Of a DNA stretch of 64,000 bases, positions 55,701 to 64,000 are shown in pieces. Position 1 is the stretch's first letter. Every line of letters begins with the position of its first letter. Location of the stretch: NCBI GenBank assembly GCA_937929805.1, contig CALFUT010000048.1:1-64000 (forward strand), written 5' to 3'. Below the pieces are notes generated by a model. That model was given only the letters and a program-made list of their open reading frames with translations. It was not told the DNA's origin and made no database searches. The translations under genes and the position numbers were made by a program. Source of the stretch: an uncultured Pirellulaceae bacterium (GTDB lineage Bacteria; Planctomycetota; Planctomycetia; Pirellulales; Pirellulaceae).

Positions 55701-56940
55701 GTAGCATCGGTGTGGCGGTGGCGTGGTCGGTTTCCAGCAAAACTCGGGTCGTCGTCAATTGTGTGACGTCAATTGGAAAAAGATTGAACGGTGCCAAAAG
55801 CGGTAACGAAGAAGTTACTGTTTCACCAATGCCAAGTTCTTGGTCCCTGTTTTCAATTAAATCCAAAGGTTCGGCGCTGGTCTCAGGCAGTGATAGAAAT
55901 CGGACGGAACGCTCAAGGTTGCTGGTTGAGCGATACCCGTTGCTAATCAAAGCCGTCAACTTTCCCGTTTGCTGTTGGCCGATTTGGTACTGGTAGAAAC
56001 CATCGGCGTTGTCGTACCGGTTGATCTCAGGTTCAACAATTCGACCGTTTTCGCCCAACAAGATGACGTCTCCATACGTCGTACTTGAACCGCCAACATA
56101 TGCCGATAGCAATACGGTTCCCGGTTGGTCGACTTGTATGGAAACCGTGGAGTGCGTGCCAAAAGGAAACGAGATATCGACTTCGCCGCCATTAGCGAGC
56201 ATCGCATCGCGATCGACGTTTAAGCCATAAGGTTGCACAACGTTAGTTACACGAGTGCGAAATTCAACGTCAACCGGGTCCGTGTTAATAACCGCCAGCG
56301 TGTAGGTTCCCGGTTGAGCATCGACATCCTGTTTCAGTCCGCGGCCGTCGAACCGCACGGAGTTGCTGATAAAGTTTCCAGCGGGGTCAAATACGAACCC
56401 TGTTGTCGCACTGCGTATTGTGCCCGCCTGAGAAAAACGGACGAATCCTGCGGCAGTGACATCGAACGAAAATGTGCGTAACGCGGACGCGGCAATGATT
56501 CTTTCTTCTTCGACACCATTCTGAAGTGATAAATCCTCATCAGCAATCAATGACGGATTGTCTGATAACTGAATCGCCCGGATCTTAAAATCCATGGCGT
56601 CATTGCTTCTCGCATCTGAGACAATAATCGAGTAGGTGCCTATATCTGCTTCAAAGCGACGGTAGTCGTTGTCTCTTCGATCGCCAGCCCGAACCGTTTC
56701 GACCAGGTTTCCCGCTGCGTCATTGATGCTGATAACAGGACTCGCGACGGTTGACGCCAGCTCGCCCACGAATACTTGGACCTGCCCCGGAGAGCTGACC
56801 TGAAACTCATATGTTTCGGTTTCACCAGCGTCGAAACCACCAGTTAATTCTTGGCCATTTGCAATTGAAGCCAGTAGGTGGCGGGGTTCAAGGTGGTTGT
56901 ACTGCCAGCGGTCAGGACGGATTCTTTTTCTGGATCGCAC
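52702..56940 (-). CDS. Giant LEPR-type surface protein with PPC-like repeats and dockerin-like tail
   Basis: 1412 residues, GTG start with AGGA six bases upstream. The N-terminus is RSRKRIRPDRWQYNHLEPR followed by HLLA, the LEPR-XLL signature of planctomycete exported proteins. Then follow about eight to ten beta-sandwich units of 110-130 residues with recurring phrases such as AGTYTLAVINTDPVDVEFR, VGEYTLVVEQVGTDAISEF and AGQYYAVVDNEVDPPVR, resembling bacterial pre-peptidase (PPC) domains. A Big/Ig-like domain (FPPQVLSIQRNVENPGWL...) and two dockerin-like loops (GDVNLDGRVDVLNDAFVLV, GDFNGDQITDVLNDAFILV) come before a Ser/Pro tail. No peptidase motif. A cell-surface adhesin or matrix role is inferred. 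Confidence 0.88.
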   Translation of the reverse strand: MRSRKRIRPDRWQYNHLEPRHLLASIANGQELTGGFDAGETETYEFQVSSPGQVQVFVGELASTVASPVISINDAAGNLVETVRAGDRRDNDYRRFEADIGTYSIIVSDARSNDAMDFKIRAIQLSDNPSLIADEDLSLQNGVEEERIIAASALRTFSFDVTAAGFVRFSQAGTIRSATTGFVFDPAGNFISNSVRFDGRGLKQDVDAQPGTYTLAVINTDPVDVEFRTRVTNVVQPYGLNVDRDAMLANGGEVDISFPFGTHSTVSIQVDQPGTVLLSAYVGGSSTTYGDVILLGENGRIVEPEINRYDNADGFYQYQIGQQQTGKLTALISNGYRSTSNLERSVRFLSLPETSAEPLDLIENRDQELGIGETVTSSLPLLAPFNLFPIDVTQLTTTRVLLETDHATATPMLRIYSPDGRIVSEDQGDGISPQNRASALFEPTVAGRYYAVVQDGRFNGTADSMSFTLSATSIPNNLILTNSQAISLSNGQESFGTLADGNGSFKTFKFNVASPGWIAAVASELSDSDDSQLAIRIYQPDGTPARSRSPFGGETFFYETTDSSTMLALDALQVGEYTLVVEQVGTDAISEFFVRAFSFRDPIPGSSLVLGDVDLAVNGREYPVTIPAGETILVQFDVDTDVNSQLLVRGSRLEQVQRILSDAGGLNDASISRFFNPSLGEFSTSGSVAMALSNLGSTDATVFVRRVSFNGTPFEQLSHEQQLVNGRLTSLTVPIDSSAFYTVPIETPGPTFVSLGAVSNNFHRQLTIFDPNGHVLESVPASSHGNGFSFIPSMAGDHTIVLTPTSAVPVEYELRVVALLDNPELQSGQDGILYPDSPIVAMTPKAGFSIFQFETFAAGPVSLSVVSGSRPRIEIYDSTGAVVASVQDYGDVTANFVAAEAGQYYAVVDNEVDPPVRPAFSFQIELSSTVVLPENHSTISNGNQLEFSVATGESHVVALDVAAAGPVFLTANTVNFPDQDNLTVQAIGTDGQNIASFSSANGIAGQFLATEAGTYYLQISGNSETGNELVDVRLRTLAVAANVVAPPSSVVPQDGTFEENGDSFNATIPNGSFALMHFYGAANEPIDINVGLNAPGSDFFRLKVIDEAGLTHVDVFGQSSATVESWIPDSDGRYFVMLHSVDAEIANVSVQVFGNVPFPPQVLSIQRNVENPGWLRYPDRVNSLSFQFDKDVEVTNTELMVRNLQTDEVTYVSPSAESYDTETFTVVWTYSDQFDPLEPGNYELTISAASILDQNGFRPLSEDVTTTIYLAIPGDVNLDGRVDVLNDAFVLVENLGNNGEATWSYGDFNGDQITDVLNDAFILVANLGRDINLAPSSALLFGDTEPITFQASSSTPKLTLPAASRTEIAVSLDEEDIPPESNLPLISEVVKMPRLAGHQPTNDIDSVFAERG

Positions 56941-57068
56941 AAATATTCCTGTCGCATAAGAGGCGTTACACGGACGTTAATGACCTCTTAGGGTATCAGA
57001 AGATCGTTTGTAAGCAAGCAATTAATACTTTACAGTCGCGGTTAGACGATGATCGCCAAACGGAATGC

Positions 57069-57106
57069 AAAAAAGCCGCCTGCCAGAAATTCTGGCAAGC
57101 GGCTTC
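57069..57106 (-). terminator. Terminator of groEL
   Basis: Stem AGCCGC-C-TGCCAGA / TCTGGCA-A-GCGGCT with one mismatch; on the minus strand it is followed by TTTTTT. It lies about 120 bases past the groEL stop. Confidence 0.9.
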
Positions 57107-57222
57107 TATCTGAACCATCCTGAGGGCGACGATTTTTGAATCGAAGCCGTTCGTTTTATCGGGCCGATGGGTCTTTGCCCGTTTGTGCGATTCGCGGCGA
57201 CGATGCACCGCGATCCGTCGGA

Positions 57223-58875
<1,653 letters not shown>

Positions 58876-58945
58876 TTAAAAGTTGGTTTGGTTGGCGTGA
58901 GTGCCAGTTTGATCGGTTCGACTTCCGGCACACGACGAATGCCGG

Positions 58946-59272
58946 TTACTCGATAACCGCCAGCACGTCGTCTTCACGCATCAGCAAGAATTCGTCGTCG
59001 CCCAATTTAATCTCGTCGGGACCATAGCTGGTGAACAGAACTTGGTCGCCCGCTTTCAGTTGCAGCGGTCCACGGGTGCCGTCTTTTAGCAAGCGTCCGT
59101 TACCGACAGCGATCACGGTTCCTCGTGAAGGTTTATCCTTGGCCGACTCAGGCAGCAAGATGCCCCCAGCGGTTGTACCGAGCGATTCCTCGCGCTCGAC
59201 CACAATGCGATCGCCGATTGGCTGCAGGTTGGTTGATTTCTTCTTGGCCTTCTTGGTTTTGGTCGCTGCCAT
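58946..59272 (-). CDS. groES: Co-chaperonin GroES
   Basis: 10-kDa lid of the GroEL ring. 108 residues including a basic N-terminal extension (MAATKTKKAKKKST) not usual in GroES. LQPIGDRIVVEREE starts the domain; SLGTTAGGILLPESAKDKPS is the mobile loop region that docks on GroEL, and GTVIAVGNGRLL and AGDQVLFTSYGPDEIKL follow. Strong Shine-Dalgarno GGAGG nine bases ahead of ATG. It leads the groES-groEL operon. Confidence 0.97.
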   Translation of the reverse strand: MAATKTKKAKKKSTNLQPIGDRIVVEREESLGTTAGGILLPESAKDKPSRGTVIAVGNGRLLKDGTRGPLQLKAGDQVLFTSYGPDEIKLGDDEFLLMREDDVLAVIE

Positions 59273-59475
59273 CAGATCTGATCCTCCGAATGTGTCTGTC
59301 AGGGCTTCCGGAAATTTGCCGGTATCTGGAAACTCGTTGGCAGAGAGCCGTCACGATCCGAAGATGCACCGATTCCCTGCCATTTTTGCGGTTTGAAAAA
59401 ACTCAGCCTCCCAAAAGGCAAGTGGCGCGCCAAAGTTTGGAGAAACCAAATTTCTGAGCCCCGTTTGCAATGCAG

Positions 59476-59534
59476 TCACAATTTCCTCAGGTTTACCGTG
59501 GCTTACGATGTTTGATCACAATTTCTTCAGGTTT
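59476..59534 (-). promoter_or_regulatory. Direct-repeat operator candidate upstream of groES
   Basis: TCACAATTTCCTCAGGTTT (59476-59494) and TCACAATTTCTTCAGGTTT (59516-59534) are identical but for one base and start 40 bases apart, about four helical turns. They lie about 205-260 bases ahead of groES. No CIRCE element (inverted TTAGCACTC) was seen, so a different heat-shock control is possible. Confidence 0.5.
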
Positions 59535-59929
59535 GTGCGGTCTCAGTCCGATCGTTTTGGGCGAGCCGCGTTGTGACAGATTGTCAGCACGAGTGACTTC
59601 ACGGGAAAATCGGTGACGTCCAACGAGCAACCGATATCGGCCCCACCCCGGCGAAACCCCTCGTTTATCAGACCAGCGTCGGGCTTGAGTGATTGCTCAG
59701 TCGCGTTGGCTCCGATCGAGCCAAGTTTGCGGCTCGTGAGGCGTGGAATCCGTTCGAAAATGGCCCAGCACGTGCGTTGCGAGGATTTCTCCGCTTGTCA
59801 AAACCCATTGAGCCAACAAAATGACTGTTCGATGAAGTAACATAATGATCAGTTGCAGCCACGACTGTTTGCTTATCCCCTCGATCAGGGCCGAGTGCTT
59901 GCTCCCCTTGCCCGACCGAAAGAATCAAG
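59535..59929. other. Intergenic region, no supported gene
   Basis: Between the groES control region and the zinc-ribbon gene. Shadow ORFs only; no repeat or RNA recognised. Confidence 0.45.
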
Positions 59930-60766
59930 ATGCCAATTAAAGTTCGATGCGGAAGTTGTGAGGCAGCGTTCAAAGCCAAGGATGCGTTGGCAGGTAAACG
60001 AGTCCGATGCCCCAAGTGCAAAAAGCCGTTGACCATTCCAGCCGCGGCGGGCGTTGGTGGAGTCGCCGCCGCAAGGCCCCGCAGTAAGCCTACCAAGGCA
60101 AACGCGGTACGCTCCAACCCGAACCCTATGATGGATTTGCTCGACGAAGCCGACGTCAAAGGTGTGACTCGAGGCCCCACGTGCGACAATTGTGCGGCGG
60201 AACTGACGGCCGGTGCCGTGTTGTGCATTGAATGTGGCTACAACATGGAAACCGGCAAGCGTGTCGTGTCCGAAATCGATGAAGACTCAAAGAGTTCCTC
60301 GGAAATGACGGCGGCTGAGCGAATGTTGGCTAAGGCCGAGAAAGACATTGACGATATGCCGGTCACGGCAGACGGACAGGATTTCGGGGATGGAGCCGAT
60401 TCGCTGGTGATTGCCGGTGTCGCCGGAGCCATTTTGCTGCTGCTGGTTGGAATCGGGCTGGTCATCATTTTCTCAATGGAGCAAATTTCTAAAGGAATCA
60501 ACTCCGGCGCGATTAGTATGTGTGCGTCGATCGTCATGGTGATCCTGTGCGGAACTTGGATCACGATTGTTGCCGTCAAACAGAAGCGCCCAGGACACGC
60601 GATGGCCTGCGTCTGCACCGGCTTTTTGTACGCAGTGGTGTACGGATTCATGCAAGGCAAGGACTTGTTGATTCCGACTGTCATCCTGCTGTTCTCGTTG
60701 CTGGTGACGGCGGCATCGGGCACGTACGTGAGCTACAACGGTTGGGAGCCCGTCAGTCCGAATTGA
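59930..60766 (+). CDS. Zinc-ribbon membrane protein
   Basis: 278 residues. Two CxxC zinc-binding parts at the N-terminus: VRCGSCEAAFKAKDALAGKR with RCPKCKKPL (residues 5-33), and CDNCAAELTAGAVLCIECGY near 84-105. An acidic linker (115-160) precedes four hydrophobic helices: SLVIAGVAGAILLLLVGIGL, ISMCASIVMVILCGTWITIV, GHAMACVCTGFLYAVVYG and LIPTVILLFSLLVTAASG. Such proteins are common in planctomycetes with no known function. The closest job would be a membrane-anchored nucleic-acid or protein binding role, which is inference. Confidence 0.75.
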   Translation: MPIKVRCGSCEAAFKAKDALAGKRVRCPKCKKPLTIPAAAGVGGVAAARPRSKPTKANAVRSNPNPMMDLLDEADVKGVTRGPTCDNCAAELTAGAVLCIECGYNMETGKRVVSEIDEDSKSSSEMTAAERMLAKAEKDIDDMPVTADGQDFGDGADSLVIAGVAGAILLLLVGIGLVIIFSMEQISKGINSGAISMCASIVMVILCGTWITIVAVKQKRPGHAMACVCTGFLYAVVYGFMQGKDLLIPTVILLFSLLVTAASGTYVSYNGWEPVSPN

Positions 60767-61065
60767 CGTGGCTTCCGAAAAGCGCCGTAGGGCTGCTGTG
60801 ACCCGCAAAGATTGCGTGTTTTCCGTGTTTCGCCCGTCCTGCCACGCCTAAGATCGCGTCCATTGACGTGGACTCGACCGCTTTAGGTCGGTAACCTGAC
60901 TAGTCGGCAACCCGGCGCGAAGTCCGGATACTCGCGAAGTCGATTGTCCATTTCGTGTTGGTCGAAACCGCACTGTAGCTTCAACATTTTCATCAACGTC
61001 CGACAGCTTGGCCACACCTCTCTGTTGCAGAGAAAACATTCGCCCGAATCGCAGCGTCAAAACTC
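60767..61065. other. Intergenic region before the MMPL gene
   Basis: About 300 bases, presumed promoter region; no repeat or gene recognised. Confidence 0.4.
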
Positions 61066-64000
61066 ATGGTAAAACGTTTTTTCTCGATCCCGGTACCGTT
61101 GGTTGGCAGCGTCGCGATGCTACTGCTGTGCACGGTGTTTTTCCTGCTGCCATTTGCCCTCCGAGGCGCAAAACTGGCGCTGGCCGACATGCAGAACAAT
61201 GTGGCCGACTGGTTGCCGAGTGACTATCCAGAAACGCAAGAGCTGGCCGAGTTCCGCAAGTACTTTTTTGGCGATCAGTTTGTGGTCGTTAGCGGTCCTT
61301 GGTGCAAAGAAGGTAACCCGGCGTTCATCAATCTTGTCCGCAAGATTCGCGAAGAGTCGCTAGAGTACGAAAGCGTGCTCAACGAGTCACAGTCCGACGA
61401 AGAAATTCGCGCTCATGAACTGGGTGACGAATACGGTCTGATGTACACCGGAACGTACCACGAAGACTGGGGACTGCAACGAGAGAAATGGCTCAAGGGC
61501 AGCCGCGACAAGTGGTACTTCATCAATCGAAATGGCGAGCTTTTTCGTTGGGACGGCCAGAACAATGTGGTCGACGCGTCAAAGCGATCGGCCGAAAAAA
61601 TGTTCAACGGCAAAAACGTTGCTCACGGAACATACATTACTCGGTTTGGTCCGCTGCCAGATGACGAGCAAGGAATTCCCAACCCGTTCTACGCGAATCC
61701 TCAGAAGTTGTGCTGCCGCCCGTTCAAATCGGTGATCACTGGGCCAATGGTCTTTGATCAAATGGCGGGCGAAGAGGGCACGCTGCGAATCGGCAAGTTT
61801 GGCGAGGAGGATCTGAGCACGTTCGAGGCGAAGATCGAAGCCCACAAACGTCTGACCGGCGCGGTGTTTGGGCCGACTCCGTCAGAAGACTTCAATTGGA
61901 CGTTCGCGTCGTTGCTGGAGAACGTCGAGCCGACTCACAACGCGTTGTTAAAGTCGAGTCCCATCCATGAGGAACGTTTTGACGCATTCGTGAAGGCGCA
62001 GGTGGAAGATCGCTTTGAGGGTGACTTCAGCGCGATGCAGGACGCGGTAACAAGCGAACAGCTGGAGCTGTGGTATCGCATGTGGTTTGAACTGGACATC
62101 GAGCCACCGCCGCGTCAGACATGCCTTGTCGTTACGCTTAACAAGCCGGTGCTAAAAGAATTAGCGCGTGCGGTCGGGCGACCGCTGTTGGGTAAGCCTC
62201 GCGGTCGCATTTTGGAACTGGCGACTGGCGAGTGTGGGATTACTCCGGACAACCTTCATATTGGTGGTCCTCCCAGTGATAACGTCGCCATTGATGAAGA
62301 AGGAACCAGCACGTTGCTTCGGTTGGTTGGGCTTTCGGGGCTTATTGGTTTCAGCTTGGCCTACCTAAGCTTCGGCAGCATTCGCGTCGCCATGATGTTG
62401 TTCTTTGTGGCGGGCGTTGGAGCCATTTCCAGTTTGTCGTATGTCTGGTTTGGTGGCACGACGATGGATGCCATCCTGATGTCGATGCCGTCGCTGGTTT
62501 ACGTGCTGGGGCTGTCGGGTGCGGTGCACATCGTTAACTACTATCGTGAAGCGTGTTATGAACATGGTTCTCGCAGAGCGGTCGAGATCGCCGTGATGCA
62601 CAGTATGTTCCCGTGTGCGTTGGCGTCGTTCACCACCGCGCTGGGTTTGATTTCCCTGACGACCAGTAACCTGACGCCGATCTACAAGTTCGGTTTGTTT
62701 TCTGCAATTGCGACTTTGGTGACGGTCGTGCTGCTGTTCACGTACCTGCCAAGTGCGCTAACGATTTGGCCAGTCGGTTACAAACGAAAACAGCCGTCGG
62801 AACGAGACACCAAGTCTGGGCTGACTGACGTGGTGGGTCGCGTCTGGGAGCGGATTGGCGATTGGGTTTTGCGAAACCATTGGCTCGTGTCGACTTGCTC
62901 GGTCGCGTTGGTGATTTGGTTCTGCTTCGGAATTGCAAAGATTGAAACTTCGGTTCATCTGCTAAAGCTGTTCGATCCTAATGCAAAGATCCTACAAAAC
63001 TATCGCTGGATGGAAGAAAACCTTGGCGAGCTGGTGCCGGCCGAGTTGGTCATTAACGTCGACCGCGCCGTTCAGCAAGAAACGTTTATCGAACAGATCG
63101 AACAAGAGCGCGAAAAAGCGTTGGCCGGTCTGTCACCAGAGGAGCGTGCCGAAAAGGGTGACGATCTGGTTATCGAATACGATCGCTTGGCTTACGAGCG
63201 AAGTTACTCGATGCTTGAACGTGTTGAGCTGTCCAACCGAGTCCGGACTCAAGTCGAGCGTTTTTTCGGGCCGGACGGTCTGGGATATGTTGGATCGGGG
63301 ATGTCGAGCGATGTGTTCACTCCGTTGCATCGAATCGATAGCTCCGTCGAATCGTTGACTCGAAAGCACTTTAGTGGATCGCTATATGACAAACGATCGG
63401 ACATGCTGGAACAAGATTACTTGGCGGTCCAAGGCATTTCCAACCTAGACGAAGAACAGCGCGAGATTGATCGGAACGATCCGGAACGCTTTGGTCGCGA
63501 AATGTGGCGAGTCAGCATTCGTCTGGCAGCCCTTAGTGATGTGGACTACGGCGAATTTATCGGCGACCTGAAGTCGGTTGTTGAGCCCATTCTGACCGCC
63601 TATCGATATCGTTCTAAAGTGCTCAATACGCTGCAGAAACGACTGGGCGACAAATCGATGGACCAGAGCCGAGTGTTGGTGCTCGGGCGTGATCCGGCCC
63701 ATCGCGATATCGATCTCCGCAAGCTGATGAAAGAAGGGGCTCCGACGTCTGAGCTAATCGACCAGACTCATATCTTTGCCGACACGATTCAGGACTTGTT
63801 CGAAAATCGCGGCATCGTTCGGCGCTCCAAGGCAAAACGAGGCGGCAGTTACTACCACTGGCTGGATCCTGATCGCTACGATCCTGAAAACGAATCGTTG
63901 GATGAAGAAAAACGAGTTGCTTTGCGTGAGTATCTGAGTCCTGATAAATGGAAAGAGCATCTGGTCACCAAATACGATTGCGTTGTGTTGATCGAAGACG
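61066..64000 (+). CDS. MMPL/RND-family transporter (3'-truncated by the window end)
   Basis: An open frame of at least 978 codons from ATG 61066 without stop to the window end. N-terminal TM (PLVGSVAMLLLCTVFFLLPF, about 8-27) is followed by a large periplasmic domain (28-400). A sterol-sensing-like helix block comes next: TLLRLVGLSGLIGFSLAYLS near 410, VAMMLFFVAGVGAISSLSYV, MSMPSLVYVLGLSGAVHIVN and LASFTTALGLISLTTSNLTP. WLVSTCSVALVIWFCFGIAK near 610 starts the second half, whose periplasmic domain runs to the edge. Substrate not known; hydrophobic or lipid cargo is typical of the family. Confidence 0.88.
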   Translation, partial: MVKRFFSIPVPLVGSVAMLLLCTVFFLLPFALRGAKLALADMQNNVADWLPSDYPETQELAEFRKYFFGDQFVVVSGPWCKEGNPAFINLVRKIREESLEYESVLNESQSDEEIRAHELGDEYGLMYTGTYHEDWGLQREKWLKGSRDKWYFINRNGELFRWDGQNNVVDASKRSAEKMFNGKNVAHGTYITRFGPLPDDEQGIPNPFYANPQKLCCRPFKSVITGPMVFDQMAGEEGTLRIGKFGEEDLSTFEAKIEAHKRLTGAVFGPTPSEDFNWTFASLLENVEPTHNALLKSSPIHEERFDAFVKAQVEDRFEGDFSAMQDAVTSEQLELWYRMWFELDIEPPPRQTCLVVTLNKPVLKELARAVGRPLLGKPRGRILELATGECGITPDNLHIGGPPSDNVAIDEEGTSTLLRLVGLSGLIGFSLAYLSFGSIRVAMMLFFVAGVGAISSLSYVWFGGTTMDAILMSMPSLVYVLGLSGAVHIVNYYREACYEHGSRRAVEIAVMHSMFPCALASFTTALGLISLTTSNLTPIYKFGLFSAIATLVTVVLLFTYLPSALTIWPVGYKRKQPSERDTKSGLTDVVGRVWERIGDWVLRNHWLVSTCSVALVIWFCFGIAKIETSVHLLKLFDPNAKILQNYRWMEENLGELVPAELVINVDRAVQQETFIEQIEQEREKALAGLSPEERAEKGDDLVIEYDRLAYERSYSMLERVELSNRVRTQVERFFGPDGLGYVGSGMSSDVFTPLHRIDSSVESLTRKHFSGSLYDKRSDMLEQDYLAVQGISNLDEEQREIDRNDPERFGREMWRVSIRLAALSDVDYGEFIGDLKSVVEPILTAYRYRSKVLNTLQKRLGDKSMDQSRVLVLGRDPAHRDIDLRKLMKEGAPTSELIDQTHIFADTIQDLFENRGIVRRSKAKRGGSYYHWLDPDRYDPENESLDEEKRVALREYLSPDKWKEHLVTKYDCVVLIED

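Noticed and set aside
59273-59475. CIRCE heat-shock operator
   Set aside because: Looked for TTAGCACTC inverted repeat before groES; not found.
59668-60228. 186-codon minus-strand ORF
   Set aside because: Largely antisense to the zinc-ribbon gene, with no domain; the plus-strand gene has clear CxxC motifs.

Overview
The window reads as chromosomal DNA from a planctomycete, most likely a Pirellulales member close to Rhodopirellula. The basis is family content: PEP-CTERM proteins, LEPR-type N-termini, dockerin-like EF-hand tails without visible cohesins, a PVC-type heme-binding c-type protein, a BBP7-like outer-membrane protein, an AP2-like small protein, large Gfo/Idh/MocA oxidoreductases with Tat leaders, and DoxX fusions. 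Genes are dense but mostly in short operons, Shine-Dalgarno sequences are often weak or absent, and GTG/TTG starts occur. No rRNA, tRNA or CRISPR array was recognised.

Layout. 1-5.4 kb: enolase with its terminator, a secreted PEP-CTERM metalloprotease, a Wza/SLBB-type polysaccharide export protein and a secreted chalcone-isomerase-like protein. 5.4-7.4 kb: an IS481-family insertion sequence sitting with a 5-bp target duplication inside a dispersed GC-rich repeat. 7.4-10.6 kb: the M24 peptidase-accB-accC operon. 11-14.6 kb: a nucleotide-sugar epimerase translationally coupled to a WecG/TagA glycosyltransferase, then galM. 15-24 kb: a DUF11-repeat envelope protein, a UvrA-like ABC ATPase overlapping a ThiF/MoeB-like adenylyltransferase, a VOC protein and a BBP7-like porin. 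24.6-28.2 kb: two adjacent membrane-anchored TPR proteins. 28.5-35.1 kb: DoxX protein overlapping a Gfo/Idh/MocA oxidoreductase, then an RtcB-family ligase and a ferritin-like DUF455 to ATP-grasp fusion. 35.3-40.8 kb: FtsH and RecQ. 41-47.2 kb: an ABC ATPase with an ABC-2 permease-CPBP protease fusion, then a large heme-binding beta-propeller/HEAT protein. 47.3-57 kb: a surface-protein block (PEP-CTERM, dockerin-like, LEPR/PPC giant) that also holds a dCache to pentameric ligand-gated ion channel fusion and an AP2-like gene. 57.2-59.3 kb: groES-groEL. 59.9-64 kb: a zinc-ribbon membrane protein and a truncated MMPL/RND transporter running off the window.

The most notable item is the 708-residue protein at 49490-51616, which combines a periplasmic dCache sensor with a complete pLGIC channel module; its predicted topology is self-consistent. 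Next are the diiron/ATP-grasp fusion beside RtcB, the precisely resolvable IS481 insertion whose transposase start is buried in an RNA hairpin, and several repeat families that occupy leaders and start codons of genes.
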